Below, piece after piece: positions 11,655 to 22,325 of a stretch of 64,000 nucleotides of DNA. Source of the DNA: Hyperoodon ampullatus (lineage: Eukaryota; Chordata; Mammalia; Artiodactyla; Ziphiidae); contig OX457061.1 in assembly GCA_949752795.1 (NCBI GenBank), positions 32,926,425 to 32,990,424 on the forward strand, given 5' to 3'. Made by a program: the position numbers and the translations under genes. The notes beneath the pieces were generated by a model, which was given only the letters and a program-made list of their open reading frames with translations, was not told where the DNA came from and ran no database searches. Position 1 is the stretch's first letter, and every line of letters starts with the position of its first letter.

Positions 11655-11770
11655 CTTCATACTGAAACCACCTGAAAAGCTTGTTAAAATGCAGAATTCC
11701 TCCCAAATCAGAATCTCTGTGGGTGGGACCTTGGAATCTGTATGTATCAATATCCCTTCAGGTCATGATC
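11655..11770 (+). mobile_element. hAT MER5/MER20-like relic
   Basis: 'ccacctgaaaagcttgttaaaatgcag' and 'aatcagaatctctgtgggtg' are typical of these short non-autonomous hAT elements. Confidence 0.6.
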
Positions 11771-11814
11771 ATGGGGCTATAACCCCAGGCAGAGCCAGGG
11801 ATGGCCCTCGGGAA

Positions 11815-11945
11815 GTGCTGGGCTTACAAAGCACTTTCCCATGCACAAAGCTTATTTTATTTTCACAATGTCCCCATGAGATAGGGCATTTTCCAAAGAG
11901 AAAAGTCACTTCAGTGAGTCTGTGGTGGAGCCAGAGGTAGCACTT
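11815..11945 (-). repeat. MIR SINE relic (antisense)
   Basis: 'ttattttcacaatgtcccca', 'gagatagggcattttc', 'gtggagccagaggtag' are in reverse-complement MIR order. Confidence 0.6.
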
Positions 11946-12410
11946 ATTCATTCATTCTTTCATTCACTCATTCATTCATTTTCATTTCTCAAACATAGAT
12001 TAGACATCTACTGAGGTACCCCCAGGAAACTGCCACACCCATGTGCACATAGACTACTTAGCCTATGACGGCCCCCGGAGATCAGAAGAAGGCGGGGTAG
12101 GGAGTGCCTTGGGAGGAGGAGTCCCACAAGGCTTCCTTGAAGAGGTTTTGAGCTGGGTTTTGAAGACTGAGCATGATTTCACCATTCATGGAAAGGGCAT
12201 TCTAGCAGTGGGGAACTGCACATACAAAGTTGTGCTGAGTTGGGCTTGCGAAAGCCTAGTGTACTCAGAGAATGTCGAACCCAGGGGATTAATTAATTGA
12301 GAAGAGGCTGAGTAGGTAGTCTGGGATGAGATTGCTGAGTTTGGATGGTTTCCTTCAGGCCACAGGGAGCCACTAAAAGTGTCTGGGCAGAAGAATGACA
12401 TCAGCCCTAT
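11941..12410 (-). repeat. L2 LINE relic (antisense) with (ATTC)n
   Basis: Begins with an ATTC-rich tract and continues with 'ggcttccttgaagaggtttt', 'aagggcattctagcagtg', 'ccacagggagccactaaaag', in the order of antisense L2 3' sequence. Confidence 0.6.
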
Positions 12411-12411
12411 G

Positions 12412-12590
12412 GTTTAGCTCAGTGCTTCTCAAATGTACTGTGCCTGTGAATCACCAGGGCTTCTTGTTAAAATGCAGATTCTGAGTCCATATGTCTGGGG
12501 CGTGGCCTGTCATTCTGCATTGCTAACAAGTTCCAGAGATATGCTGGAACTTGCTGCTAGGCCCTGGGACACACTTGAAGTAGAAAGATT
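12412..12590 (+). mobile_element. MER5A-like hAT element
   Basis: Starts 'cagtgcttctcaaatg' (a hAT-Charlie terminal repeat), has 'gtgaatcaccagggcttctt' and 'gcattgctaacaagttccag', and ends with a degenerate inverted terminus 'cacacttgaag'. Length fits the ~190-bp MER5A class. Confidence 0.8.
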
Positions 12591-12693
12591 TTAAGTAGCT
12601 GTCCTTCAGATCACTGTGGACCGATGCAGGAAGAGTCTGGAGGCAGGAAAAACATCCAAGCAGACATTGGGGAACCAAGAGTTGGTTGCTCAG

Positions 12694-13392
12694 GAAAGCT
12701 GTTGCAAATGCTGGAGAGGGTGTGGAGAGAAGGGAACCCTCCTGCACTGCTGGTGGGGATGTAAACTGATACAGCCACTATGGAGAACAGTATGGAGGTT
12801 CCTTAAAAAACTAAAAACAGAACTACCATACGACCCAGCAATCCCACTCCTGGGCATATACCCTGAGAAAACCATAATTCAAAAAGAGTCATGTACCACA
12901 ATGTTCACTGCAGCTCTATTTACAATAGCCAGGACATGGAAGCAACCTAAGGGTCCATCAATAGATGAATGGATAAAGAAGATGTGGCACATATATACAA
13001 TGGAATATTACTCAGCCATGAAAAGGAACGAAATTGGGTCATTTGTAGAGATGTGGATGGATCTAGAGACTGTCATACAGAGTGAAGGAAGTCAGAAGGA
13101 GAAAAACAAGTATCGTATATTAACGCTTATATGTGGAACCTAGAAAAATGATACAGATGAACTGGTTTGCAGGGCAGAAATAGAGACACAGATGTAGAGA
13201 ACAAACGTATGGACACGAAGCGGGGAAAGTGGAGGAGGGTGGTGATGGTGGTGGGATGAATTGGGAGATTGGGATTGACATATATACACTAATATGTATA
13301 AAATAGGTAACTAATAAGAACCTGCTGTATAAAAAAATAAATTTTAAAAAATTCAAAAATTAAGAAAAAAAAAAAGAAAAGAAAGCCGTTGC
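12694..13392 (+). mobile_element. 5'-truncated LINE-1 insertion with TSD
   Basis: The longest young L1 fragment in the window: ORF2 C-terminus (12706-13143), 3' UTR with 'gacatatatacactaatatg', and an A-rich tail to about 13380. The 12-bp TSD (GAAAGCTGTTGC at 12694-12705, one mismatch at 13381-13392) sets the boundaries. It shares its 3' UTR with the copies at 104 and 48020. Confidence 0.94.
12706..13143 (+). pseudogene. LINE-1 ORF2 C-terminal fragment
   Basis: About 145 open codons ending in TAG at 13141-13143. Recognisable blocks in order are the Cys-rich stretch [50 protein letters not shown], and IYTMEYYSAMKRNE. In the intact protein this region lies behind the endonuclease and reverse-transcriptase domains and contains the Cys-rich nucleic-acid-binding motif; those catalytic domains are absent here. 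There is no start or promoter, so it is a retrotransposon remnant and not a host gene. The open frame reflects recent insertion. Confidence 0.93.
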
Positions 13393-14339
13393 TTCTCCCA
13401 TCAGCTTTGGGAACCCAGACCCCATCTGGGTTAAGTCATCCTCTACAGGAGAGGTCAGAACTCAGCTTTGCCCAAGTCTTTCAGATGGTGAGTCTCAGCA
13501 ACTGACATCACAGTGCCCTTGGGGGACAGTCATAACCTGTTGATATTCACGCCAGTGCAAGATTTGGAACAATTTGCAGAAAATATGACTCTCTCTTCCA
13601 TGCTGGGGCAAAATAGTACAACCACAAGGGCAGGATCCATAGAATGTTACCAGCTGTTTTGGTGGTTTTCTGGTACTATTTGTGAAGTCTTCATTCTTGT
13701 CATCTGCTAGCAGAGGACTGGTGGCAGTTGCCAGAGGCTGGAGGAAAAAAAAATCATGGGAGAATTTACATTTGAGAAAATTCCATTCATTGACTTAATT
13801 ATTTCTGGGAACTCAGAAAAGACCACCATGATCCTTTAGCCGAGAAAATGCTGGGGCCGGCCTTGGAAATGCTAGAATTTGTCGGCAGGAGCAGCTTTTG
13901 AGAAGTCCTGTCGTGTGTCATTTTGTAGCCTGAATATTTTGCCTGCGTTTGAAATTTTTGAAATATGAAGTAGTGCTATAGCAACATAGGGTGAAATTAA
14001 CACAGGAAATGAAAATAATTAAACCCAGAGGGGCAGTGATAAATCTTGAAGTCATCACCCTGCCACACTGATCCTTACATGTCAATATTTCCTGTTTTTT
14101 TCTTTTTTTTCTTCCAGTCCTCATCATTACGCAGACGTACTTTTTTTTTTTTTCTTTTTAACGCAGCGGCAATTACATTCAATTCTGTTTTCTGCTTGAC
14201 ACTGCAACATAACTATTTTTTCATGTTGTTACACAGGCCTAATAATCAAGTTCACTGGCTGTATAATTCACTGGCGAGATGTATGATCGTTTATTTAAAC
14301 CTTGCTATTGGCCATTTCAGTCACATGATGCTATTAAAA
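13393..14339. other. Mostly unique sequence
   Basis: 13860-14130 is repeat-free and AT-rich. A 15-T run starts at 14141. No exon recognised. Confidence 0.4.
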
Positions 14340-14865
14340 ATGGAATGAGCAACAGTGGGAGTGTGAAATGGTACAGTCCTTTTGGGAAAGCAATTTGGCA
14401 ATGTGTATCACAGGCCTAAAAAATCTTCACTGCCTTAGAGCTAGTCATTTCTCTTCTGGGAATCTCTCATAAGGAAATAATCTAAAGTGTAGAACCGGAT
14501 TTCTGTGTCAAGATGGAAACTTTATGTGTCATAGAGAAAAGCTTGAAACAACTAAATGTCCAAACATAGGGGAAGCATTATGTAAATTATTACATAGCTG
14601 CTCCATGGAATATTATACAGCCATCAAAACTGTTTATGAAGAGCTTATAAATGGAAAATGCTTATGTTATTGTTGAAATAAGCAGGATGTAAGACTATAT
14701 TGATACTATGATCCCAGCTGTGTAGAATTAGTTTCCCAAGTAGTCATAGAAAAAGACTGGAGAGAAAAACACCAAAATATTAACAGTGGGCCCACCTAGT
14801 CCACTAGGACTAGGAGTGATATTGTTTTTCTTGCAACTTCTTCTGTCTTAAAAAAAGTTTACCTT
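14340..14865 (+). mobile_element. Old L1M 3'-end fragment (sense)
   Basis: Decayed ORF2 C-terminus ('gtgaaatggtacagtccttt', 'tccatggaatattatacagc') followed by old L1 3' UTR. Many indels and in-frame stops show great age. Confidence 0.8.
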
Positions 14866-15210
14866 GGGGCTTCCCTGGTGGTGCAGTGGTTGAGAATCTG
14901 CCTGCCAGTGCAGGGGACACAGGTTTGAGCCCTGGTCCAGGAGGATCCCACATGCCACGGAGCAACTAGGCCCATGTGCCACAGCTGCTGAGCCTGCCCT
15001 CTAGAGCCTGCAAGCCACAACTACTGAGCCTGCATGCCCCAACTACTGAAGCCCGTGTGCCTAGAACCCACGCTCCGCAGCAAGAGAAGCCACCGCAATG
15101 AGAAGCCCGCGTACTCCAACGAAGAGTAGCCCCCGCTCACCACAACTACAGAAAGCCCATGCACAGCAATGAAGACCCAACGCGGCGAAAAATTAATAAA
15201 TTAAAAAATA
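14866..15210 (+). mobile_element. CHR SINE, long subtype
   Basis: Full long copy: 'cttccctggtggtgcagtgg' head, B-box-like 'aggtttgagccc', the body with 'cgaagagtagcccccgctca' and 'gaagacccaacgc', and a degenerate A-rich tail. It lies in old L1M sequence. No clear TSD, suggesting an older copy. Confidence 0.9.
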
Positions 15211-16005
15211 CATGTATCCTAAGACAATTTAATTTCTACATAATGCAATTTTTGAGTAGTCTGCATTAAAGTATCTGGAAAATTTTTTTTTTTTAATCAG
15301 AAAGGAGGATGGCATCAGCTACCAGGAAAACTTAGCACTGCTATGCACATTATCAGATAGGCATTACTATCAAGGTCTGAATTTCTTGGATGCCTTGGAT
15401 GTGAAGTAAAATAAGTTTGTTGATTAGGTCCTTGTTATTCTAGATAATTTATATTGACTGAAATTTATTTTTTATAAGAAAAACAGAAAAACGTCTACAT
15501 TTCTATACTTTCCAAGTAGTCTATCTGACCAAATTTTTATTTTATAATAATTAGAACAATCTTTAAAACACACACATCCATTTGTCAAGCAAGGATGGGT
15601 TAAACAAATTATTGTACATGCATTCAATGGAATACTGTATAGTTGTGAAAGATAAGAGTTCCATATTTACTGACATTGAAATCATGTCTGTAACATGTTA
15701 ATCAAGTGATAAAAAGTAAGCTCTAAAATAGGCACACACTAGGATCCTAGTTTGTACATGTCATGTTCCTCCCCGCCCCCCCAGCACCTTTCTCATTCTC
15801 ACACACACACATAATATTCTAAAAAGGGATTTGTCTCTACAGTGGTTACCTCTAAGGAATAGGAATGTGGGTGATTGTAATTTTCTTTTTATTTGTTTGA
15901 ATTGTCTAAATTTGCTAATTGAACAATCAATATTTATATAATCTAGAAAATAAATTTTAAAATTTCTCCCACTTCAATAAAGAAAAAAACGAGAGAAGAA
16001 GTAAG
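15211..16005 (+). mobile_element. Old L1M 3'-end fragment (sense)
   Basis: 15590-15970 shows 'attcaatggaatactgtata', 'acagtggttacctctaagg' and 'gaaaataaattttaaaat', an old L1M 3' UTR. 15211-15590 is AT-rich and may be part of the same or the preceding element. Confidence 0.65.
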
Positions 16006-16129
16006 ATTGGCTTTGGCATGGCAGGTGAGGAACTGCAGAAAGAAGTTTAACCCAGTGTATTTTCACTGTGTGATTTCCCATTCAGGCCCTCAGGGCTCAG
16101 ATACACATTCCTATGAAAACCAAGTGACT

Positions 16130-16340
16130 CACTTTTTTCTCTCATCTCCCCTGCTTTCTCATCTCATCTGTACTTCTCTGAATCTCGGCCCTATTCAAGG
16201 TTTATGTGGGGCATTCCTTCCTCCAGGAAGGCTTCTCAGATTTCCCCACCCCGACCACCATGCAAATAATATCTTCTGTGGAATGTTTACAGCTCTAGCC
16301 CCAATTCCTTGAGTATCTTATCATCACTCTGTTTGTGTCA
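16130..16340 (+). repeat. L2 LINE relic (sense), tentative
   Basis: 'ttccttcctccaggaaggct' and 'ccttgagtatcttatcatca' fit the L2 3' region. Weakly conserved. Confidence 0.45.
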
Positions 16341-16639
16341 TGAGGGTTATATAAGATACTAAGATATTATTATTTAAGATATGAAGTATTATCGTGGACC
16401 CGAGAAAGAGTTCCTTCAGAACAAGTTTACGTGAACTTTATATATCTGCTTCTCCGGTATCACACACGGCTTGGTAAGTAGTAGGTACACAGTACAACTT
16501 TGCTAAAGGACTGAAAGTTGACACAGGGTCCTTTCTTCCCTGGGAAAAAGAGTCGCTGAGAGATGATATTCACAAATAAACGCGCACTTGAAAAATAAGA
16601 CATCGATGTCGAAGACCCTTACTTATGGAGTAAGCCAGT

Positions 16640-16845
16640 CAGTATGTGCTAGAGATTGCAATAAGCACTTAATTTCCCTCAATAAGCGTTCAGTAATCCA
16701 CGGAATAGGTACTATTAGCTCCAATTTACAGATGAGGATACGGAGGCTGTAATTTGCACAGCCAGGGAGTGGGGCAGACAGGATTTTAACCCATGTCTGT
16801 CTGACTCCACAACCCTTGACCTCTCCACGGGGCAGGAGAGACACC
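16640..16845 (-). repeat. MIR SINE relic (antisense)
   Basis: 'ccaatttacagatgaggata', 'ttgcacagccagggagtgg' and 'ttttaacccatgtctgtctg' form a well-kept antisense MIR. Confidence 0.85.
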
Positions 16846-17340
16846 AGATGAGTGACTCAGGAAATAGAGTCAAAAGTTTCCCTCTTCCAAGGCAAGTGTC
16901 CTTTCATGTCAGGTAGCTAGTAAAAGCTGCCCATCTCATTTATTATTGTCCGGATATCTTGTACTGGATTCCATGTGCCAGTACACTGGTAAAGACACAT
17001 TTTTTTTTTTTAAATAACAGGACATTTAGAGCCTGTCTGCTCAATTAAGGGTTTAATTTCCATTCTTTAATCCACGTAACTGATGCCTGTGTCTGACCAA
17101 CATAACCCCTCCTCTGAACAATATGAAACAAATCAGGGTGTTTTCCTATGTGCAACATTGTGAAATGATCATCTCTTCCTTCTCTTGCCTTAGCTGAGCA
17201 CATCTGCTAAACTTTACTGGGTTATATGCTGGTGATTGTCAGTTCAAAAGAGGTGAGACCAGAGATGTTGCTGCATGGAAAGAGCAATGTATCAAAAGAG
17301 CAGAACTCAGAACTCATTTACTTAAAAGACATTCACAGCC
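16846..17340. other. Unique sequence
   Basis: No recognisable gene. A 12-T run lies near 17000; otherwise unremarkable. Confidence 0.4.
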
Positions 17341-17598
17341 GATGAAAACACTTTTAAAATTATTGAGTATAGCTGACATATAGCATTGTAATAGTTTTAG
17401 GTGTACAACATAATGATTTAATATATGTACATATTGTGAAATGATTACCACAATAAGTTTAGTTAACATCCATCACCATAGTCACAATTTTTTTCTTGTG
17501 ATGAGAACTTTTAAGATCTACTCTTTTCGCAACTTTCAAATATTCAATACAGTATTGTTAACTATAGTCATCTTGTTATACCTTACATCTTATAACTA

Positions 17599-17856
17599 GA
17601 AGTTTGTACCTTTTTTTATTCTTCTCTTTCTTTTTTTTTTTTTTTTTGTGGTACGCGGGCCTCTCACTGTTGTGGCCTCTCCCGTTGCGGAGCACAGGCT
17701 CCGGACGTGCAGGCTCCGTGGCCATGGCTCACGGGCCCAGCTGCTCCGCGGCATGTGGGATCTTCCCGTACCGGGGCACGAACCCGTGTCCCCGGCATCG
17801 GCAGGCGGACTCTAAACCACTGCGCCACCAGGGAAGCCCGGAAGTTTGTACCTTTT
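17599..17856 (-). mobile_element. CHR SINE, intermediate subtype
   Basis: T-rich tail, then 'cgcgggcctctcactgttgtgg', then the tRNA-like head 'ccaccagggaagccc'. Perfect 16-bp TSD GAAGTTTGTACCTTTT at 17599-17614 and 17841-17856. Nested in the antisense L1M. Confidence 0.96.
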
Positions 17857-18097
17857 GACAACCTTCATTCGTTTTGCCCAGTCCCTTCCCCATGCATCTG
17901 GTAACCACCAATCTGTTCTCTGTTTCGATGAGTTTGTTTTTTTTAAGATTTCGCATGTAAGTGAGATCATATGGTATTTGTCTTTCTCTGTTTGACTTAT
18001 TTCACTTAGCGTAATGCCCTCAAGGTCCAGTCATGTTGTTGCAAATGGCAGGATTTCCTTCTTTTTTATGGCCGAATAATATTCCATTGTACATATA

Positions 18098-18243
18098 TAC
18101 CACATCTTTTTTTTTTTTGCCGCACCACGCAGCATGTGGGATCTTAGCTCCCTGACCAGGGATCGAACCCGCGCCCCCTGCAGTGGAAGCGCAGAGTCTT
18201 AACCACTGGACCACTAGGGAAGTCTCTGTACCACATCTTTTTT
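18098..18243 (-). mobile_element. CHR SINE, short subtype
   Basis: Short copy with 'gatcttagctccctgaccag' and head 'ccactagggaagtc'. Perfect 15-bp TSD TACCACATCTTTTTT at 18098-18112 and 18229-18243. Second nested insertion in the same L1M. Confidence 0.96.
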
Positions 18244-18404
18244 ATCCATTCATCCATTTATGGACACTTATGTTGTTTTCATATCTTGGCTAATGTAATT
18301 AATGCTGCCATGAACGTAGTAGTGCAGATATATTCTCGAGATAGTGATTTTATTTCCTTTGGATAAATACCCAGAAGTGGAATCGCTGGATCCATTTGCT
18401 GTAG

Positions 18405-19430
18405 TTACAGTTACAGTCTATAGTCACCATGAAAATGGAATTAGTGACTATTGTGCTGTAGCTCCTACAGGAAATACAGGGTTAGTTTCCTTCAAGCCTC
18501 TGGTCACAACATTTTCATCAACTGATCAATACACAACCTTGTGGTATGTGTTTCTGTTTAGAGGCACCTTATTTAATATATAGTGCTGACTCATTAACAT
18601 TGAACTCACAGCCAAAAGCACCATAACTCACACCTGGATGAAGCTTATCTAACTTGTATTTTCTTTGTAAGGCACATCACAGCTTCCTGTGCTTTGGAAC
18701 ATCAGACAGCACTTCAGCACTGCTCTTGGGGCTCATTTTAAACAGTGAAGTCATAAGCACAAAATCATAACCAAAAGCACAAAAATGTGAAAAACGTGGC
18801 ACTAAATAGACCATGAAAAGGACACTTGTTTACAGCCTGAGAGCTCACACATGATCCCAGCTGGGAACATGTGTGTCATAGTTTGCTAGGGCCACTGTAA
18901 TAACAACAAGCAAAACCTGGGTGGTTCAACAGAATTTCATTTTCTCACAGTTCTGGAGCTGGAAGTCTGAGGACAAGGTGTTGGCAAGTTTGATTTCTCC
19001 CAAGGCCCCTCTCCTTGGTTTGTAGATGGTCACCTTCTTGCTATGACCTCGCATGATCATTCCTCCTATCTCTCTGTGTGTCCTAAACTCCCCTTCTGAT
19101 AAGGATACCAGTCAGATTGGATTAGAATCCACCCTAACGGCCTCATTTTAACTTAATTATCTCTTTAAAGGCCCAATCTCCAAATACAGTCACATTCTGA
19201 GGTTAGGGCTTCAACACATGAATTTGGGGGGACACAATTTAGTCCATAACCGTATATGTCAGGGAACAAATTTTTTGCTACTCAGCAGTTATCTGTGAAT
19301 GAGCTCAAAAGCTCTGTGAGCATTGATTTGGGGGTTACAAATACATTTTAGCAAGTAGGTGAATTCACAAATAAGGAATAATAATTTGAGAATCATGAAG
19401 ATTGACTGTAATTGCATCAAACACAACTAT
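18405..19430. mobile_element. Old interspersed repeat, probably a DNA transposon, split by an LTR
   Basis: 'tgctgactcattaacattgaactcaca', 'acatcagacagcacttcagc' and 'ggcactaaatagaccatgaa' are words I associate with an ancient mammalian DNA transposon. The stretch resumes after the LTR at about 19255 ('gggaacaaattttttgctac'). Family name not assigned. Confidence 0.45.
18874..19252 (-). mobile_element. MLT1-type MaLR LTR (antisense)
   Basis: Reverse complement of an MLT1-like LTR: starts 'tgtcatagtttgctagggcc', continues 'tctcacagttctggagct', 'ttggattagaatccacccta', 'ctccaaatacagtcacattc', and ends near 'gtccataacc'. No internal retroviral sequence accompanies it, so it is a solo LTR. TSD not resolved. 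Confidence 0.85.
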
Positions 19431-19645
19431 TGAATAAGACATCTGGTCAGCTGTTGAATTTTTTGATACTTGCAAGGCTGGTCTAAGATAAACCTGCGAC
19501 TCTAGGAAGATAACGTTCCCTCCAGTTCCTTATACATGGACCGAGATTCGCTGTCTGGGTAACTAAGGAGAAGGGAGCCTGAGCTTTTCTGTAATGCCTT
19601 GGGTAGCCTCCCCCTCTTTCTTGAATTCTTCTCTTTGAGAGAAAG

Positions 19646-19872
19646 CAAGTTTAGTTTTAGTTTTGTTTTGTTTTGCGGTACACGGGCCTCTTACTGTTGT
19701 GGCCTCTCCCGCTGCTGAGCACAGGCTCCGGATGCACAGGCTCAGCGGCCATGGCTCACGGGCCCAGCCACTCCGTGGCATGTGGGATCTTCCCGGACCA
19801 GGGCACGAACCCGTGTACCCTGCATTGGCAGGCGGACTCAACCACTGCGCCACCAGGGAAGCCCCAAGTTTA
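19646..19872 (-). mobile_element. CHR SINE, intermediate subtype (first of tandem pair)
   Basis: Intermediate copy with a TTTTG/TTTAG-rich tail and head 'ccaccagggaagcccc'. The TSD CAAGTTTA at 19646-19653 and 19865-19872 is shared with the next SINE. A two-base gap in '...ggactcaaccactg' distinguishes it from its partner. Confidence 0.94.
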
Positions 19873-20126
19873 TTTTTATTTTTATTTTTATTTTATTTTA
19901 TTTTATTATTTTTTTTTTTGCGGTACGCGGGCCTCCCACCGCTGCGGCCCCTCCCATTGCGGAGCACAGGTTCCGGACGCGCAGGCTCAGTGGCCATGGC
20001 TCACGGGCCCAGCCGCTCCGCGGTATGTGGGATCCTCCCGGACCGGGGCACGAACCCGTGTCCCCTGCATCGGCAGGCGGACTCTCAACCACTGCGCCAC
20101 CAGGGAAGCCCCCAAGTTTATTTTTA
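19865..20126 (-). mobile_element. CHR SINE, intermediate subtype (second of tandem pair)
   Basis: Second copy in the same orientation with an (ATTTT)n tail. TSD CAAGTTTATTTTTA at 19865-19878 and 20113-20126. It overlaps the TSD of the preceding SINE, so both used the same target. Confidence 0.95.
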
Positions 20127-20609
20127 AAACGAGAAAAACAATAGTGCATGTAAAGCTTCTGGCCTCACCCAAAACATTGTAAACCGAGCTATAAATCCTG
20201 GGAACACAATGTCTGCACACTCTGTAGCTTTCTAGAAAATCTAAGCCAGACAACTGGAGGGATGGGGCTGGGGAATGGAGGATAATTTCTCATACCCTTC
20301 CAATGCTAGCAGTTGCTGCAATAGGCTCCTATTTTCTCATTCAGCTCTCATAAAGCTCGTGGAGCAGGCACGGCAGCAATTGTTGGAGTTAAGAAGGAGG
20401 TTGAGTTGCGTGAAATCATCTGGCTGCTTAGGGCTCAGCATCAGAACCAGGGCCTTTAAACTCCCCAAACTCGTCCTCTGTCTTTGACTTTGAGTTGGAA
20501 CTAACTGAATTGGTCCCAGATGTTGATATCAATGCATCCATGTTTAAGAAGATCAACGCTTCTTTCAAAGCCTTGAGGTGTTTGTGAATTCTTTTACTTT
20601 TCTACACTC
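20127..20609. other. Mostly unique sequence; possible antisense MIR at 20290-20480
   Basis: 'gctctcataaagctcgtgga' and 'cagaaccagggcctttaaac' resemble a very degenerate antisense MIR. No gene recognised. Confidence 0.35.
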
Positions 20610-20704
20610 ATTCCTTGTGTATCTATTATATGCAAGAGAGGGGATGGGTGTACGGATCCAAAAGTGAGTGAGTTCTGGCCTTTACCATGGTGGAATTCCG
20701 AGTG

Positions 20705-21035
20705 TCTAGAGTACTGCCCCATAGAACCATAAAAATGAGCCATATAGGCAATTTTAACTTGTCTAGTAGCTACAACAGAAAACTGAAACAGATGAAATTA
20801 ACTTGAGAATATATTTATTTAATCCAATATATCCAAAAAATGATAATTTCAACATATAGTCAATGAGATCATGTTAATGAGATATTTTACATTCTTTTAT
20901 TCCTATTACTTTTTTTTTCAAATGCAGTATGGATTTTACACCCATAGCACATCTCGATTTGTACCAGCCACATTGGCAGTGCTCAGTAGCCACATGTGGC
21001 TAGTGGCTGCCATATTGGATGGTGCATGTCTAGGG
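20705..21035 (+). mobile_element. hAT-type DNA transposon relic (MER3-like, tentative)
   Basis: 'tgagccatataggcaatttt', 'ttaatccaatatatccaaaa', 'tttacacccatagcacatct' and 'agccacatgtggctagtggc' match a widespread mammalian hAT MITE. The 5' end near 20712 retains only part of the terminal repeat. Confidence 0.7.
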
Positions 21036-21428
21036 GCACATGTCTCTAAACTAATTCATATGCCATCATGGGATGCTGGCCATAATGAAGCCTCTCCTCT
21101 GTATCTTGGGAACACGGAGAGGGAGCATTTCTGGGAATTGCTTCCAAAGTCTTTCCAGGGAAGGAGACTTTTGAGTTGGGACTTGATTGCACCCAGAAGG
21201 GAAGGGCATCCTTGGCAAAGGTAGGAGCACCTTTCTGGGGGCTGGTGAAAGGAGGAGGCCCAATTCCCTGAGCCGGTTGGTTCTGACATTCTTTAGGTTG
21301 GCTTGAGTGTTGCAGAGGGACTTGAGCTCAGGAGGGACAACAATTTTCAGACCTGATGAGTTTGCTCAGCACTTAGAACTTAGTAAGCTTAGAACTAAGT
21401 AAGCCAAACCCTGTTCTCTAGGAGCTGA

Positions 21429-21625
21429 TTTCTAGACTAGTGCTTCTCAAACTCAAGTGGGCATCAGAGTCACTTGGGGGGGCTTGTGAAAACACCGATT
21501 CCTTGGCCCTACCCCAGAGTTCCTGATTTACTAGACTTGGGGTGGGGCCTGAAAATTTGTGTTTCTAGCAAGCTCCAAGACACTGCTGCTTGGAGAAACA
21601 GTCTTTGAGAACCATTGGTCTAGCA
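21429..21625 (+). mobile_element. MER5A-like hAT element, near full length
   Basis: Begins 'tagtgcttctcaaactcaag' and ends 'ctttgagaaccattg', the paired hAT termini, with 'ggccctaccccagagttcctg' between. Flanks share TCTAG, a decayed 8-bp target duplication. Confidence 0.88.
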
Positions 21626-21639
21626 GATGAGTAAAGCCA

Positions 21640-21890
21640 TCAAACATTCATTCAACAAACATTCCCAGTTTAGCACTTTGGGGCAGGCACTGCTTCAGCA
21701 CTGGGGATATAGTAGTGAGCAAGACAAGTGAAGTCCCCTTCTTCAGTGGAGCTTTGGGCAGGGACACAAATAACAGACATGGTGACCTAAGGGATCTGCA
21801 GTTGACCAGATAATAACATCTTACCATTCGCCCTAAAACTCTGATGCTTATAAAAATTACGAGATTGTTTCTACTCCCCAAGAGAAACAT
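21640..21890 (-). repeat. L2 LINE 3'-end relic (antisense)
   Basis: 'attcattcaacaaacattcc', 'gcaggcactgcttcagcact' and 'ggggatatagtagtgagcaa' form a good antisense L2 3' end. Confidence 0.8.
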
Positions 21891-22080
21891 CTGTCAGAAG
21901 GGATATACCATTTAATGAGAACTATGTGACACACTTTGTGCCAAGGACTTTACAGATATAATCACGTAGTATTCTGATTATGGGATAAGCACCGATACTT
22001 GCTTTTTGTTGTGGAGTAACTGATTTTCAAAAAGTTTGGTGGAATAACTTGGCCCTATTCCCACAGTTAGTTTATGGTTT
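21891..22080 (-). repeat. MIR relic (antisense), tentative
   Basis: 'gtgccaaggactttacagat' and 'gataagcaccgatacttgc' suggest an old antisense MIR, heavily diverged. Confidence 0.4.
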
Positions 22081-22139
22081 GTCTCTGATCTGTCTGTTGG
22101 TTCATGGTGGTTCCTTTGGTCTGGTCCTCTTAGCAACAC

Positions 22140-22325
22140 TTCCCTCCTCCAGTTTTTCTAGTTAACTTCTCTTGTTTGTCTTTCAGATCCCTGATCAACC
22201 ACCAGTTCTTCAAAAAAGTCTTTCTTGACCTCCCTGATGAGTTTCACTGGAGTATTTATTCATGATTTAATTCACAGGGTCTGTCACATGGTGGCTGCTT
22301 AATACAATTTGTTGATTGAATGAAG
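22140..22325 (+). repeat. L2 LINE relic (sense), tentative
   Basis: 'ttcttgacctccctgatgag' and the terminal 'gtggctgcttaatacaattt' plus 'gttgattgaatgaagg' fit an L2 3' end. Confidence 0.55.

Larger units (their letters stand above)
17345..18400 (-). mobile_element. Old L1M 3' end (antisense), split by two SINEs
   Basis: Antisense L1M 3' UTR and ORF2 tail: 'gtgtacaacataatgattta', 'aacatccatcaccatagtca', 'gtgatgagaacttttaagat', then 'aataatattccattgtacat' and 'tgctgccatgaacgtag'. Removing the two SINEs and one TSD copy each restores a continuous L1 reading order. Confidence 0.88.

Noticed and set aside
11290..11940. 216-codon plus-strand frame
   Set aside because: It runs from unique GC-rich DNA into a hAT relic and a MIR without a domain or splice site; a chance frame.
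12616..13143. 175-codon plus-strand frame that could look like a gene
   Set aside because: From 12706 on it is the C-terminus of LINE-1 ORF2 inside a TSD-bounded insertion; the part before that is random flanking sequence.
19663..20182. Open frames of 120-169 codons on the plus strand
   Set aside because: They lie entirely in two CHR SINEs. Near-identical peptides recur at every antisense SINE (17604, 40139, 45411, 56411), so they are repeat translation.
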